From Gliomastix tumulicola (Eukaryota; Ascomycota; Sordariomycetes; Hypocreales; Bionectriaceae), in the NCBI GenBank assembly GCA_001599755.1, contig BCHX01000005.1, forward strand, positions 938,800-1,002,799: DNA of 64,000 nucleotides, read 5' to 3'. This document shows positions 47,098 through 58,680 of this stretch, in pieces. The translations under genes and the position numbers were made by a program. The notes below the pieces were generated by a model. It did not search any database and was not told the origin of the DNA. It saw only the letters and a list, made by a program, of their open reading frames with translations. Position 1 is the stretch's first letter, and every line of letters starts with the position of its first letter.

Positions 47098-48909
47098 GCC
47101 TACATCATGTGGCTGTAGACCTGATTCGGGGATGGGCGAATGCCATATTCGCCGAAACTTCTTGGAGGAAAAAAGAGTGTGTAACAAAACTTGCTTATCT
47201 ACGTTCGGGCGTCGGAGCCTGTCTCATCATGTCACAACTACAGTAACCACCGGAACGTGGTGATACTCTGTAGTGTTCGGAAAAGGTCAAAAACTACAGT
47301 AGCCACACCGGAGTGTGGTGATTGTAGTGTTCGGGAAAAAAAAGGTTGCTTTCATCACGGAATTCTAGGGGGTCATCAATCAGGGTTTTTGGGCGTTTGA
47401 CCACAGGCAGACGCTGGAAAAGGTCAAAGCTACAGTAGCCACCGGAGCGTGGTGACTGTAGTGTTCGGAAAAAGAAAAAAAAAGTTGCTTTCATCACGAA
47501 AATCTAGGGGATCATTGATCAGGATTTTTGGACGTTTGATCGCGGGCAGAGGCTGAAATGTCAGGGAACTGATCGTCTTCTATCCCACAGCATGTACTCC
47601 TAACCTTACCTTAGATCTACTTAATGACCTGATCAACCCACAAGAAGGCAACAACAACGTGAAGTGAGATGTCACCCTGCACTGCCACCGTAGATCAACA
47701 TGCCACAGCAGAGAAGACAAAAGGTCTAACAATGGCACCAGGAGAGGGTAGGTGGGTGAAGCAATCCAAGCGGGTGTCACCAAAACCGTCCCTGTAAAAC
47801 TGCTCTTAGGCCCGCCGCTTATATGAATGTTAGAATTTCAACGAGAAGTCGTCCTTTTATTCCCTTAAAAAATTATGAAAATTGCATTCTCATTTATTAA
47901 GGCTGAGAGATTATTGAGCCCTATTTTTCTACTTGATTTCTGTATGTTTAGTTGAGAAACCACCTCAGAAAGCGTTCGCGGTGACAGTTTTTATGACGAC
48001 TGCTTCCCATTGAAGCCGAAGATACCGTCGTCCCTCAGGAACGGACATCTGTGTTCGAATTGGGCTTAGCGCAGGGGCGTGTGGGAAGTTCGGCGGAAGT
48101 TGCATCTGACAGGGGATCCGAAATGTTGGTGTCATAGACTTTTCTGTCCCTCCTTCGCTCTTCACCTTCTCGTGCACCTCGAAATCCACTCCGGGCCATG
48201 GCACGCCGAAATCATGCATTTCATCTCCCTTTCTCGTCTACCTACCGTCTCCTCTGCCACGGGGCAAATACTTGCACTAGCAGCTTTGCCCGTTGACGCG
48301 GCCGTTCTACAGCACGGTGTAGCTACCTCGAGGAACTCGACATACTACAAAACACTATACACACGCCCCCTCCCCACCGTCCAGCCCACAGCCCGTCCCT
48401 CCCTCCCTCGGTCTCCAAACCACGTATCCCGTACAAGGACGTTCGTTGTTGGTGACACGCGCGGAGACTAAAGGGAGGCCGATAAACGAGTGCGACCTGC
48501 TCCTAAATTCGCGCTGCAAATCCTTGACACTAGGGGAGGGGAATGGTGATTCACGGATTTGGGTTTTCTTGGAACAAGGGGTGTGACCGAGCCGGGGTGC
48601 CAATGACGGCGGTGACGATACGCGTACGTATAGAAGGTTTTCCTCCTCCGGCCTCATGCTTTCCTCCCCCGTTTCCTACCTACTCGACTTCTCATACTTC
48701 GTTCCCGGTTTTGATGTCATTGGCGTGGTGGCTGTGTTCTGGTTCGGTCCCAACTTCCCCAGTCTCTGCTAGACTCCCATCTTGTTGTTCTCGAGAAACA
48801 TCTCATCTTTGAGGGTGTGGTGGCTCCAAGGGCTCATGAATTTCGCAGATTTGGAGAGACTGAGACAAACACGAAATCACCTCCTCCCACCGGGAAGAAC
48901 ATCATCATC
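47098..48909. other. Intergenic between cry-DASH and carRA, repeat-bearing
   Basis: 1.8 kb with no gene. The left part carries hairpin-containing tandem repeats (see 47238-47554). The right part must hold the carRA promoter; its last 200 bases include a CATCATCATC run just before the start codon. Confidence 0.5.
47238..47554. repeat. Tandem 136-base repeats with internal imperfect palindrome
   Basis: Two full units of about 136 bases start near 47281 and 47417 and align along their length (AAAAGGTCAAA, CTACAGTAGCCAC, TTGCTTTCATCACG, TCTAGGGG, GGGCAGAGGCTG-type landmarks). Each contains an imperfect palindrome of about 32 bases with CTACAGT and ACTGTAG-type arms (47294-47327 and 47430-47461). 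A third palindrome copy at 47238-47273 stands alone upstream. Confidence 0.8.
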
Positions 48910-50794
48910 ATGGAGCTCGACTACGCACTGGTGTAAGATTCGCCGCCTCGACCAAGGAGGAGCAATGCTCCGTAGTTCAACCTTTCAAACGTGGCTGGGA
49001 CTAACATTGGCGGTTCATTAGGCACGTCAAGTTCACCATCCCGCTGGCCGGCTTCCTCACCGTCACGGCCAAGCCCTTCCTCTCACGCGTGGACGCTGTG
49101 AGAATCCTGTTCCTCGTCACCGTTGCCGTCACGGCGACGATACCCTGGGACTCGTACCTGATACGCACCGGCGTCTGGACGTACCCTGAGAACGGCGTCC
49201 TGGGCTCCTCGCTGTTCAGCATCCCCGTCGAGGAGCTGTTCTTCTTCGTGGTGCAGACATACATCACCTCGCTCATCTACATCCTCTGCAACAAGCCCGT
49301 TCTGCACGCCCAGTACATCGACACGCCTGCCTCGCGCCCAGCGTGGATTCGAAGGGGCCATGGGATTGGGCAAGCGCTACTTGTCGCCCTGACAGCTCTC
49401 GGGGCGGTGCTTATCAAGCAAGGAGGTGATGGGACATACCTTGGGCTCATCTTGGCCTGGGCGTGCCCGTTTCTCTTCATCACTTGGAGTCTCACGGGGC
49501 CCATGCTCCTAGCTTTGCCCTGGCAGGCTACGCTTCTCCCCATTGTGCTCCCGACCCTGTACTTGTGGTTCGTGGATGAGCTGTCGTTGCGTCAAGGAAT
49601 CTGGACGATTGAGACGGGAACGAAGCTCGGGAAACAGCTCTTCGGGAGCCTGGACCTCGAGGAAGCCGTCTTCTTCCTCATCACCAACACGCTTGTCGTC
49701 TTTGGCATCGCGGCGTTTGACAAGGCCGTCGCTGTTTGCGATGCCATGCCCGACCGGTTCCCTCAGCCTGCCGACTCTCTTCCGGTTCTGTCACTTCTCA
49801 AAGCACGGGTTCTGCCCTCCTCGGCCTACGACATGGACCGCATTGTGGGAATCAGAGAGGCTGTCACGCGACTGCAGAAGAAGAGCCGGAGCTTCTATAT
49901 CGCCAGCTCTGTGTTTCCGGGAAGACTGAGAATAGACTTGACCCTGTTGTACGTATGAAGCTACCCAGGGTGTTGACATATCTGCTGACACAGGCCAGGT
50001 ATTCGTACTGCCGTCTGGCTGACGATCTGATTGACAATGCCGAGACCCCAGAGGAAGCACTCACATGGATATCGAAGCTCAAGGGCCACCTCGACTCCGT
50101 CTACTGCAAGCCCCAGGCAGCCAACGTCGACGACTTCATCCGAGCTAACTTCCCAGCATCTGCGCACACGGCACTCAGGCTCTTGCCTAGCCACATCGTC
50201 AACTGCGAGCCTCTGTACGCGCTGCTCGATGGGTTTCGGACTGATGTCGAGTTTAAGACGTGCTCGGAAACTCCGATCCGCGATGAGGGAGATCTGGAGC
50301 TGTACGCGTCTCGCGTGGCCAGCACGGTGGGCGAGCTGTGCCTCGATCTTGTCTTCCACCACACGGGGCAAAGAGCCAACAGCACACTACTATACTCCTC
50401 AGCCAAGGAGATGGGCATCGCCCTGCAGTACATCAACATTGCGCGAGACGTCTCTGTCGACGCAGACATCGGACGCGTGTACCTGCCACAGACATGGCTC
50501 AAGGAGGAAAGCCTCACGTCCGAGGACATCCTGCAGAGACGGGACGGCACGCAGCCCGCCATCGACAGGATGCGCAGGCGGCTTCTGGGCAAGGCGTTTG
50601 AGCGGTACCGGTGCTCGCGGCCGTCGATGGAGATGATCCCCCGGCAGGCAAGAGGGCCCATGATCGTGGCCGTCGAGAGTTACATGGAGATTGGGCGGGT
50701 GCTGGCCGAGGGTGGGCTGAGGGTGGAGGGCAAGGCAACGGTGCCTGCTTGGCGGAGAATCAGTGTTGTTTGGAAGACGCTGATGAGGAGTTGA
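48910..50794 (+). CDS. carRA: Bifunctional lycopene cyclase/phytoene synthase (al-2/carRA type)
   Basis: Fused enzyme that condenses two geranylgeranyl diphosphates to phytoene (C-terminal half) and cyclises lycopene-type ends (N-terminal membrane half). Exons 48910-48932, 49022-49948 and 49999-50794 give 581 residues, the usual size. Exon 1 is only 23 bases (MELDYALV); its frame and splice phase fit the known N terminus of the family. The cyclase half has repeated membrane segments with IPWDSYLIRTGVWTYPENGV and FSIPVEELFFFVVQTYITSL, and later FGSLDLEEAVFFLITNTLVV. The synthase half has YSYCRLADDLIDNAE, whose DDLID motif is near residue 325, and the second Asp motif NIARDVSVDADIGRVYLP near 467. 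All catalytic acids are present. With carB (26 kb to the left) it supplies phytoene synthesis, desaturation and cyclisation. Confidence 0.96.
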
Positions 50795-51158
50795 GGGGTG
50801 TGCGTGCCTCTACGCTGTCGGGGTCGAACGAAGACCTACCTCGAGTAGTGATATAATGTTTGTGGTGGTTGTTGCTTTTAGAGCATTGGATACCTTGGGG
50901 ACTGTACCTGGCTTAGGCTCACCCAGCATTTGATATCGTTGGCTTTATTTTCACTCTCTTTGAGCAACCTCGGCACGTTCTGTGAGATCCGATATCTGCA
51001 TTCGGCTTAATCTCCAACCAAATTCACACACCTCATCAACAGGAGATCGCGGGGATTGGGGAAATTACGCTGCGGGCACAAGTTTGTCCACGAATCCAGA
51101 TGTTCTTCCATATTAGTAAACCCGTACGACCCAGAGTACTAAACTAATCGAGGTGTGT
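50795..51158. other. Intergenic between convergent genes
   Basis: 3' flanks of carRA and the F-box-like gene. Nothing else seen. Confidence 0.5.
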
Positions 51159-52778
51159 CTACCGAGGTGCGGATGAGGGAAGCAACGGGGGAGGAACTGG
51201 CTTGATCTCTGAATCCACGTTCGAGTATCCATGCTGGCCCAATATCTGCCGTCGGCTAGTCTCCGTCAACACTTCCCCTCTCAACATGGCCGCGCACATG
51301 AGATCCCTCCCCTTGGGAAGCTCGAAAATCTTTCCCTGACCGCAGACGACAAGGCTCGCTGCCGGTCCTCGGCTATGGACCGTGTCCCTCCAGGCTTCTA
51401 TCGTGGCTGGGCCAAGACGACCTCCCCAGGAGCTGCGGAGCTCCAGCTTGTGCATGTGAGTGCCATGTTCATCCTGCGAGGATTCATACGTGAAGATGCA
51501 TTGGTGCTGCCCGTCGCAATACCACAGCTCCATGAATTGGAGCTGTGGCATCTTACGGGCAGCGCGGCCGGCGGCCTGGATCCGATCCTCGTACAGGACG
51601 GGGGGAACCAGCGTGCCAAACAGCGAGATACGCTTGAGGTTCCTCCATCGGATCCTCTTGACTGCGCGTTCCAGAAAGTCGAGCCCCGAGAACGGCCGGA
51701 AGAAGTCGCCCGCCTCGACAACGTCGTTGACGTACAGCTCGTCCAGGTTCCGGCTCGCCCTTGCCAGGGCGGAACCGAACCCCGCGGCTGGCTGCTCCCA
51801 CGTCCAGCGGGGGTCGAGATGACTCCTGTTGCAGCGGCTAGTGCCTTCGTACATGGAGATTTTACGCAAGGTCCGGCGGTGTTTGAAGGTCTTGGACAAG
51901 AGGCTGTATTTTTCGTAGTATTGGATGCGCCGCCCCTCGGCCTCGGCCGTGTCATAGCCCTTCCAGCACTCGTACGAGAGATCGCGCAACTGGATGAGGT
52001 TCCTGATGATGGGATCGAGGGTCTTGGAGACGGAGAAGTGTCGATAGCACTGGCCGCGGATCACCAAGGCCGTGACTACCCTGACCTTGGGCAGCGTCTT
52101 GCTCATGCTCTTGACGACAGGCGCCCGCATGTCGAAGCGGAGGCCCTTTGGATGGCCCACCAGCCTGAGGGCAGCACCGTCTGTGATGCGTCGTCGCTGG
52201 CCGAACCACCACCGGTGGTACCGGTCGTTGAGGGCCCGGGGGGACTGGATCGCGCCGGATGTGTGCCATGCAGTGTCGTTGATCATGCCGCCCAGTTCTT
52301 GTGCGTAGTGGTCCGCGAGGCTCGGCGAATGCGCACTCAGCTCGAGGGTCATGCCCGGGTGATCACTCTTGTTGAGCCGGCTGAGGATCCCAAACAGGGC
52401 CCAGACGGCATCCGTGAAGATAAACTTGTTGATCCTGTCTTCCTCGACCGACTCCGGCTCGTCACACAGCGAGCAGTCGTACGAGGGCAGCTCTATCCGG
52501 AGCCAGATCCAGCGGATGGACGCGCCGCATCGCGGGACGACCCTGCCCAGCATGGCGATGTCGTCTTGGTGGAGGATGAGCTTCGCGAAGTTGGCTTCCT
52601 CGAAGAAGCTGTTCCACTCGCGGCAGACGGACGCGTAGCTTGCCTGCGAGATGCCGCTCGCTTCTTCTTCCCTGCGCTTTCGACGCCGCGACGGAGACTC
52701 GTACTGGCGGCACTTGAAGTCGCGCAGGTAGTCGAGGATGAGCCAGCGAACTTCGGTGGTGAGACTTTGCCAGGGCAT
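51159..52778 (-). CDS. F-box-like protein of unknown target
   Basis: Single-exon gene of 539 residues. It begins MPWQSLTTEVRWLILDYLRD, a typical degenerate fungal F-box opening (LPxEIRxxIL type), and continues ASYASVCREWNSFFEEANFA, which fits the rest of the F-box helices. The remaining sequence has spaced Leu and Trp residues and beta/alpha alternation (LDELYVNDVVEAGDFFRPFS, LQFMELWYCDGQHQCIFTY), as in the repeat-like ligand-binding part of fungal F-box proteins. An Arg/Lys/Glu-rich insertion at about 29-38 (SRRRKRREEE) could be a nuclear signal. There is no signal peptide or membrane span. It would recruit a substrate to an SCF ubiquitin ligase if the F-box is functional; the substrate is unknown. 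The frame is intact. Confidence 0.75.
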   Translation of the reverse strand: MPWQSLTTEVRWLILDYLRDFKCRQYESPSRRRKRREEEASGISQASYASVCREWNSFFEEANFAKLILHQDDIAMLGRVVPRCGASIRWIWLRIELPSYDCSLCDEPESVEEDRINKFIFTDAVWALFGILSRLNKSDHPGMTLELSAHSPSLADHYAQELGGMINDTAWHTSGAIQSPRALNDRYHRWWFGQRRRITDGAALRLVGHPKGLRFDMRAPVVKSMSKTLPKVRVVTALVIRGQCYRHFSVSKTLDPIIRNLIQLRDLSYECWKGYDTAEAEGRRIQYYEKYSLLSKTFKHRRTLRKISMYEGTSRCNRSHLDPRWTWEQPAAGFGSALARASRNLDELYVNDVVEAGDFFRPFSGLDFLERAVKRIRWRNLKRISLFGTLVPPVLYEDRIQAAGRAARKMPQLQFMELWYCDGQHQCIFTYESSQDEHGTHMHKLELRSSWGGRLGPATIEAWRDTVHSRGPAASLVVCGQGKIFELPKGRDLMCAAMLRGEVLTETSRRQILGQHGYSNVDSEIKPVPPPLLPSSAPR

Positions 52779-53689
52779 GGTGTAACTTCGTTGCTTTTTT
52801 TTTTTTTTTCCCGTTCTTTCTGTAATTTGGTCAGGTATTCAGGAGAGAGAGAGAGAGAATGGAGGTCTACATTTCAACAGCAATGGAGCAGAGGGCAGCC
52901 ACAAGAATAAATACTGCCAGCCACCACAACAAAAGTTTGTGAATGTGTCACGAGTTGATTCACGTGCCCAACCATACGGCTCTGCTGGATGTACCGAGAC
53001 ACCAGCAACTCCCAGGCTTGAATTTCATGGCCATCTCGAATGTAGGGGAGTCGAATGTGCTCGATTTGGATGTCATGTTGGTCGTGCCTCGATGACGCTG
53101 AGCTTCGTGTGTTTGGCTGAGGTTGAGGTCTTAGGCAAGTTTCCGAGACCGAGAGGAAGAGCCCTAAAACAGTGTTTAAGATGCTGAGGTGGTAGAAAGA
53201 ATACTTTAGTTGCAGACCCATATAATCTTAGTGCGCACATGACCCATGCTTTTCTGGCACCTGAGCTCCTGCCTGTCCTGAAGCCCTGAATTTATGGAGC
53301 CCCCGACTCCACTGAACCCCCTACAGAGTTGTTGAACTTTTGATGCTATCATCCCCTGGTCGTGGTTACTTTGCCAGGACCTCGTCTCCCTTTTCGGTGA
53401 TGCAGACGTCTTCCAGGATTTGTCATGACGTGCTCACACCAGCAGGAGACCCTGGGCCTTTTGCAGCGAATTTGTCTCCCTTGCTTTCGCATGCTTCAAC
53501 CACTGAGAACGTCGCACCGTGGCCTGTTGGTGGCTATCGGCCATCCCTTTTGGCCTGCCAGGCCTGCCGTGCCTCCTTGCGTTGGACCTGGATCGGTGGT
53601 CAATATCCGACGTCCATCGAGACTCGCCTTCGGGATGTAATTCAGACGCAGACTCAAAAGCTAATCCATGGGCAAAGGTACACCCCTTG
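52779..53689. other. Intergenic, start of a gene-poor stretch
   Basis: Contains the F-box-like gene promoter (T-rich run at about 52795-52810). Beyond that no gene is supported; weak frames near 53340-53690 may be remains of the N terminus of the adjacent pseudogene, but I cannot align them. Confidence 0.4.
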
Positions 53690-55680
53690 CTGGGCTGTTG
53701 CGTTCGAGGACATGAGCCGGGCTGACCTCGAGCCCTGAGCCGTCAGATCGTCCCTTCGACGTCCCCTGGATTGCCATCCTTGCTATGACGGCCTTCAATG
53801 GGCTCGTCTTGAGGTGCCCATGGACTGAAGGACAGGAGAGGATAGTTACCGCAACGACGAGAGTGTTGCAATCGCCATCGTCTGGCGGCCTGCGAAAGTC
53901 GCCGTCACAGATCCACGATATGGCGGAGCAATTCTAGTGCATCCAGGCGGTCCTGCGGTCCTACGGCCTCTGGAGTCATACACACTCTGGAGAAGGGTGA
54001 GATGATACAGCCTATCGGGCCTATTCTTCGACATCATCGGATTCGACCCTCGAAGCGTCGTGTACAGCACCCCGAAGCCAAAATGCTTCCCCGACTTATC
54101 TCTCTCGGCAGTACTGGAGTGTTCAGGGCGCGGCAGCAGAGGCCATCCCTTTGACGAATGCCTCCTTTACCAGCAAATTATCCACGTTGCATGCAGCCTT
54201 GGCCCAGTGCTGTGTCGATAGAGCTGTCCACCGCAACTCCAGCGTTGCGTACCACTTGAACACAGCCCCATTAGTCGAAGACATGGTGGCAATCACCGAG
54301 CGCCATGGAGAATGGCGTGAGAAAACTGCAGCCACTTTGCTGGGTGTTAATTCTCACGAGCTGAGGGAGCTGAGCCGACGGAAACTTCTCCTAGGTCAGA
54401 CGAGTCTTCAGACGACTTCACCACTACCTGGCAACGCTTGCGATGGGACGTTGGCAAAGAGAAGCTGCTCTACTGGGGAGTATCATACGGAACTATCCCC
54501 AGGCAGCTGTTTGCCCACATGCACCCTAGCAGGGTCTTCAGAGTTCTGCTGGATGGCGTGGTGGATGTTGATGTCTATCTCGGCAGCAAGTGGGATGCGC
54601 CTATTGAACGGGGCGATGGTGTTCTGGAATACTTATTTTCTTCGTGCTCGCCCTCCTCATTCTGCAAATCCGGCGACGGCGACCCGAAGAACGGACATGT
54701 GCGCGGTACGAGAAGCTCCTGCATTCCCTCTCCAACTAGCCGCTGCCAGTGGCCTCCAACACGGAGCCCACAATCTCGGCCGACACCATCAAGAGCTCAG
54801 ACGTGCGAAGGCTAGTCAGGGAGGTGGCCTACACTGCCCTGAAGCTCTTCCCCCCGCCTAGACGGGATACTGGTCGATCTGGAGCACGGCAATGGGATTG
54901 CCATGGTTGCACACAAACAGTTAAAGCTTCGCTCGCGCAAGACTCAGCTCAGGCAACGCGGGCCAAAGGGAGACCTTGAAGTTGGCTGCCACGACCCTTC
55001 CGCCATCGAGATTGAAGGCCTTGCCGCCATAATGTGCTCCGACAGCCGGGTTGTTAATAGCCTGTCAGACGAGAGTTTCGCCGAGCATCTCGACACGCTG
55101 CAAAAGCGTAGCCGGATAAGCGGGTGGTTTTTGGCTGAGCTACAGATGCTCTGCCGGAGGGTGGCAGATGAAGCCGAAATGGCATGTCGATGGTGCGCAT
55201 CCTACCTCTCCCGCAATCCTACACCGGCCGACTCGAAGGGTGCAATATAGACCTGGACTGACCACGAGACTGTAAAGCCCCTCTCTACACAAACACAGCA
55301 AAGCCCGATTCTCTTCATCAGAACTACTATAGGTCCTGTGACACCTCTAGAGAGGTATGAGTTATCCCCCTCCGTAACGGGCGATCATGGTCACACCTAA
55401 CACAGAAGCGCAGCATGTTGAAGGCAACAAACAGTTCCCTGGTTCATCTGTTCTGCGTTGTTCTTAGCACATCTCCTGGAGCTCACCCTCCCTCTGCACA
55501 GCGAAGACAATCCGAGCCTACTTTCAAGCCGGGACAACGCCGCCACCCTCGACGATATGCGACGTAGACGAGCTCCTGCTCACGAACCAGTCAGGGGCAG
55601 CGATGGACAGGCTTCGTCTGCTCTCGGAGAGTGACAGGAGGTTACTAGAGAATTTCCGCGAATTAGCTCTCACAGCGTAG
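53690..55680 (+). pseudogene. Decayed TAP-type alpha/beta hydrolase
   Basis: Remains of a secreted tripeptidyl-aminopeptidase-like hydrolase, recognisable over its length but spread over several frames. DCHPCYDGLQWARLEVPMD begins at 53769 and is cut by an in-frame TGA (53826), where the family has Trp. The same frame goes on to RNDESVAIAIVWRPAKVAVT and DPRYGGAILVHPGGP, then a frameshift. FDIIGFDPRSVVYSTPKPKC follows at 54027. TAPLVEDMVAITERHGEWRE lies in another frame near 54271. The nucleophile region EKLLYWGVSYGT and VLLDGVVDVDVYLGSKWDAP is back in the first frame (about 54456-54600). Later fragments are IKSSDVRRLVREVAYTALKL, EIEGLAAIMCSD and the TAP C-terminal segment AKTIRAYFQAG, ending at TAG 55678-55680. 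At least three frameshifts plus stops rule out a working product. The 5' limit is approximate. Confidence 0.82.
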
Positions 55681-58680
55681 AGTTCTATATCAACTTGCTT
55701 GCAGAAGTGCAGACTGTGTTTTCTTCAAGGAGAACAAAGCCACTTCTGGAAGACCACGCATAAAACACCCTTCGGCACCCTTCTTGGCTCTCGCAGGCAA
55801 GACAAGCACCCAACTACGGCCAGCCGCGGCAACCGTGTCCAAACAAACGCTCCAATCGAGGAAGAGAAAAAGACACACCATAGGGGACTGCCCACCACCA
55901 CACGCAGACACAAGTACGGAGATAACGCGAGGACAAGACCGAGATCTTGGTGGCCGATGTCCACGCTGTGCTGACGCCGAGCAGAGAAGGCCTGTTTCCG
56001 AAGCTGGGGAAGGCTGGTGGGCGGTTGATACAGAGCCAGGAGGGGTGCTTGGAGCACTTGCGCTGTGTTTGGTCAATATGGCAGGCTCTCTTATTACCCT
56101 CTAACAAGTTGCATGGCAGCCCAACAAGACGCCGATCAGGCATCTGACGGCAATCAGGTTACTACGGAGTTAGACGGTCATATTACCTAACCAAGCCCGC
56201 GCTGGGTAGTACTCGGGGCTACGCGGTCTAAATGAAACAGCTACAGTCAGGTATCAATTGTCCATGACGGCATCGGATTGCCTATCACCTCGCCGGATTG
56301 TCAAGCAATTAGCCGTCAGTGAATGGGAGGTATATGAGAAGTTCGCCTATAGGGGTGGTCGCAGACTTGCGGCCGCTCACTTCACTTCGTACTGGTGATA
56401 GTATCCACCAATGTCACCCTACCACAGGTATCTTATCCCCAGCAAAACTGATTAGGCAGGGGGGGGGGAATTGTCAGGCCATTGAAATCGCCAGAAAAAA
56501 AGGTACACCTTTGGATGTTTCTCTTGGGTACCAGATAAAGTCCGGCCTGATAAAGGGATGAAAGGACTGATGAAAAAGCAGGGTGTAGGGGCCGGGAGTT
56601 TCGGTGTGCTAGTCAGTCTCTCTATCCCCGCTGGCCTGTCCTACTTCAGGTATAGCAGTAGTAATTACGGTGTGATAGACTCGGGTTGCACGCTGAAGAT
56701 GCGGGCGCTTAAGAAATCAATGGATGTACTCCTACATGGGAAACCCTTGCAGATGAGTTCCTCTGCGACGCCAACGTAGCAGCGATGCATTGACGGAAAA
56801 TGGAACCCGACCGCTCCCAAGGTTGCTGACAGAAGCAATATCAGGCCCGGAGGTATAGGGTAGCAAGGTACCTGGTGATGTGTGCTTCCTGAGCTCAATC
56901 ATGATGGGACAGGTCTACTGTCTTCTACCAACCTGTGCCTCTGCTGTTGCTATCGACCTACGAGGAGTACCGAAAATGCCCTCTGCATCTTCACTATCGG
57001 CATTTACTGTGTCTCGTCGCCCTGTTCAACTGCGTGCCTCAGCTCTTCACGATAACGGTGCTTCTGCGACCAAGACTTATAGAGGGTCCCAGCCCCCAGC
57101 ACGTCAGTCACTCAGTGTCACTCAGTCGGTCAGGCCACTTCGCTTCAGTGATCCACCCCTCCACTCACCTCCTTCTTCCTCCATCGTCGGGTCTGGTCTA
57201 CGGGTGATTTTTAGGGCGCCCCAGAATCTGGAAGAAGGAACGCGGCCGCTAAAGGGAGCCGGCTCTGCCAGGAAGGAAGGCCCACGATTTGCACTAGAAG
57301 GGCTCAGAGGCTCAGACCAAGGAACAACGATGGCGGGACAAGATCCGAGCTCTCCATTCCATCACGCGAGGCTTCACTGAACGCGACGTCTCGACTGTCA
57401 AACACCTCCCCCCCCGGTCGCCAGTGCAGACTAAGTAGGAGACTGTGAGGTGTGTGCTTCGGACCCGACGGCATATCCTGGTCTGCCAACTCAGCGCTCA
57501 TCAAAACCTGCACGTCCATGCCCGACCAAAATAGCCCGCCTCCTGCAACATGCATGCATGCATCACCCTCCCCCGGTCCGGATTACGACGCCGTGCATGC
57601 ACCTCAGCCCCTCCCACACGCAAAACCTGGCCTCATGACCATTCTCGACGCGAGGTACGTACTCGTACGTACTGACTCCGTCACATACCATCACATCCCA
57701 ATTTCGCCGCTCTGGCCTGGATCGTCCCGCGTCTTACGCCCCCCTCCCTCCCTCCCTCCCCTTCGCAGCGAGGAAAAAAGAAATGTTGAGTCTAGGACGC
57801 ACCAACGACGGAGTGGCGTTCTCTAGTCGGCGAATCACGTCGGCCGGCACGCCCATCTAATCAGCCAAGGGTGCTTTCGCTTCGCATGGAACGGAACTAG
57901 TGCCTGCAAGGCTTCCAGGCGAACCACGCCTTTCCCAGGCCTTCCATACCGGCCGGGCAGAGCTGAACTGCAAGGGGTGGGTTCTGGGTTCTGGGTTCGC
58001 CTCCGACTGTCTATCAAATCCCGGCTCTTTGACCCCCTTTTCAGGCAGATTAGGGAAGGAGATTAGACGGGCCTGGGCCACGGCCCCCAAACCATTATCT
58101 AATTGCTTTGTCCCAGGACATGGAAGGGGAGGGGGGCTTGACTGCTGTCCCCCAGCCTCTGATAAGAAGATCGGATCGCCCTTGGCTGGGGGGGGACGTG
58201 GACGGCAGACGGATACATAAAGTACGACGGATCACCCTCTCTGCCGGCTCTCGTTGCTCGCCGCTTTGCAAGCATAGTTATATCCTTCCTCGACTGCTCC
58301 CCAAGGGAGCCTTGCTTGATAACCAAGACCTCCTGTCTCAATCAAACTTGGACTGAGTTGCAAACTAGTTTCGGACGCCTTACCTGGACGACTACTTCAG
58401 CCGAGACAATCCATCATCACATTCCAGGTAACTGTTTCCGCCTGCCTTGTCTCGCACACACTGCAGCTTTGCTGACCTCGCAGAAGAGACAGTTATTAGC
58501 CATACTGGCCCAGAGAGCTGTCTCCCACGCCCAGTATGTCGAGACATTGCCTGATGCCCCCAAGCACTGCTCCCTATATCAGTTCTCCTTGGCCCCCCCT
58601 CCCTGCTGGAACTGTCCTGCACATCAACATTGCTTTTTCTCTGACTGCTGCTGCTGCTGCTGCCTCTAGCACAACCGAAG
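55681..58680. other. 3 kb gene-poor region
   Basis: No supported gene. Short frames overlap on both strands. The last 150 bases before 58681 contain a CTGCTG run (about 58645-58664) and would be the promoter or leader of the next gene. Confidence 0.45.

Noticed and set aside
53690..55680. RIP (C-to-T repeat-induced mutation) as the cause of the hydrolase decay.
   Set aside because: The clear lesions are frameshifts, and the checked nonsense change does not fit the usual CpA context; base composition is not visibly AT-shifted.
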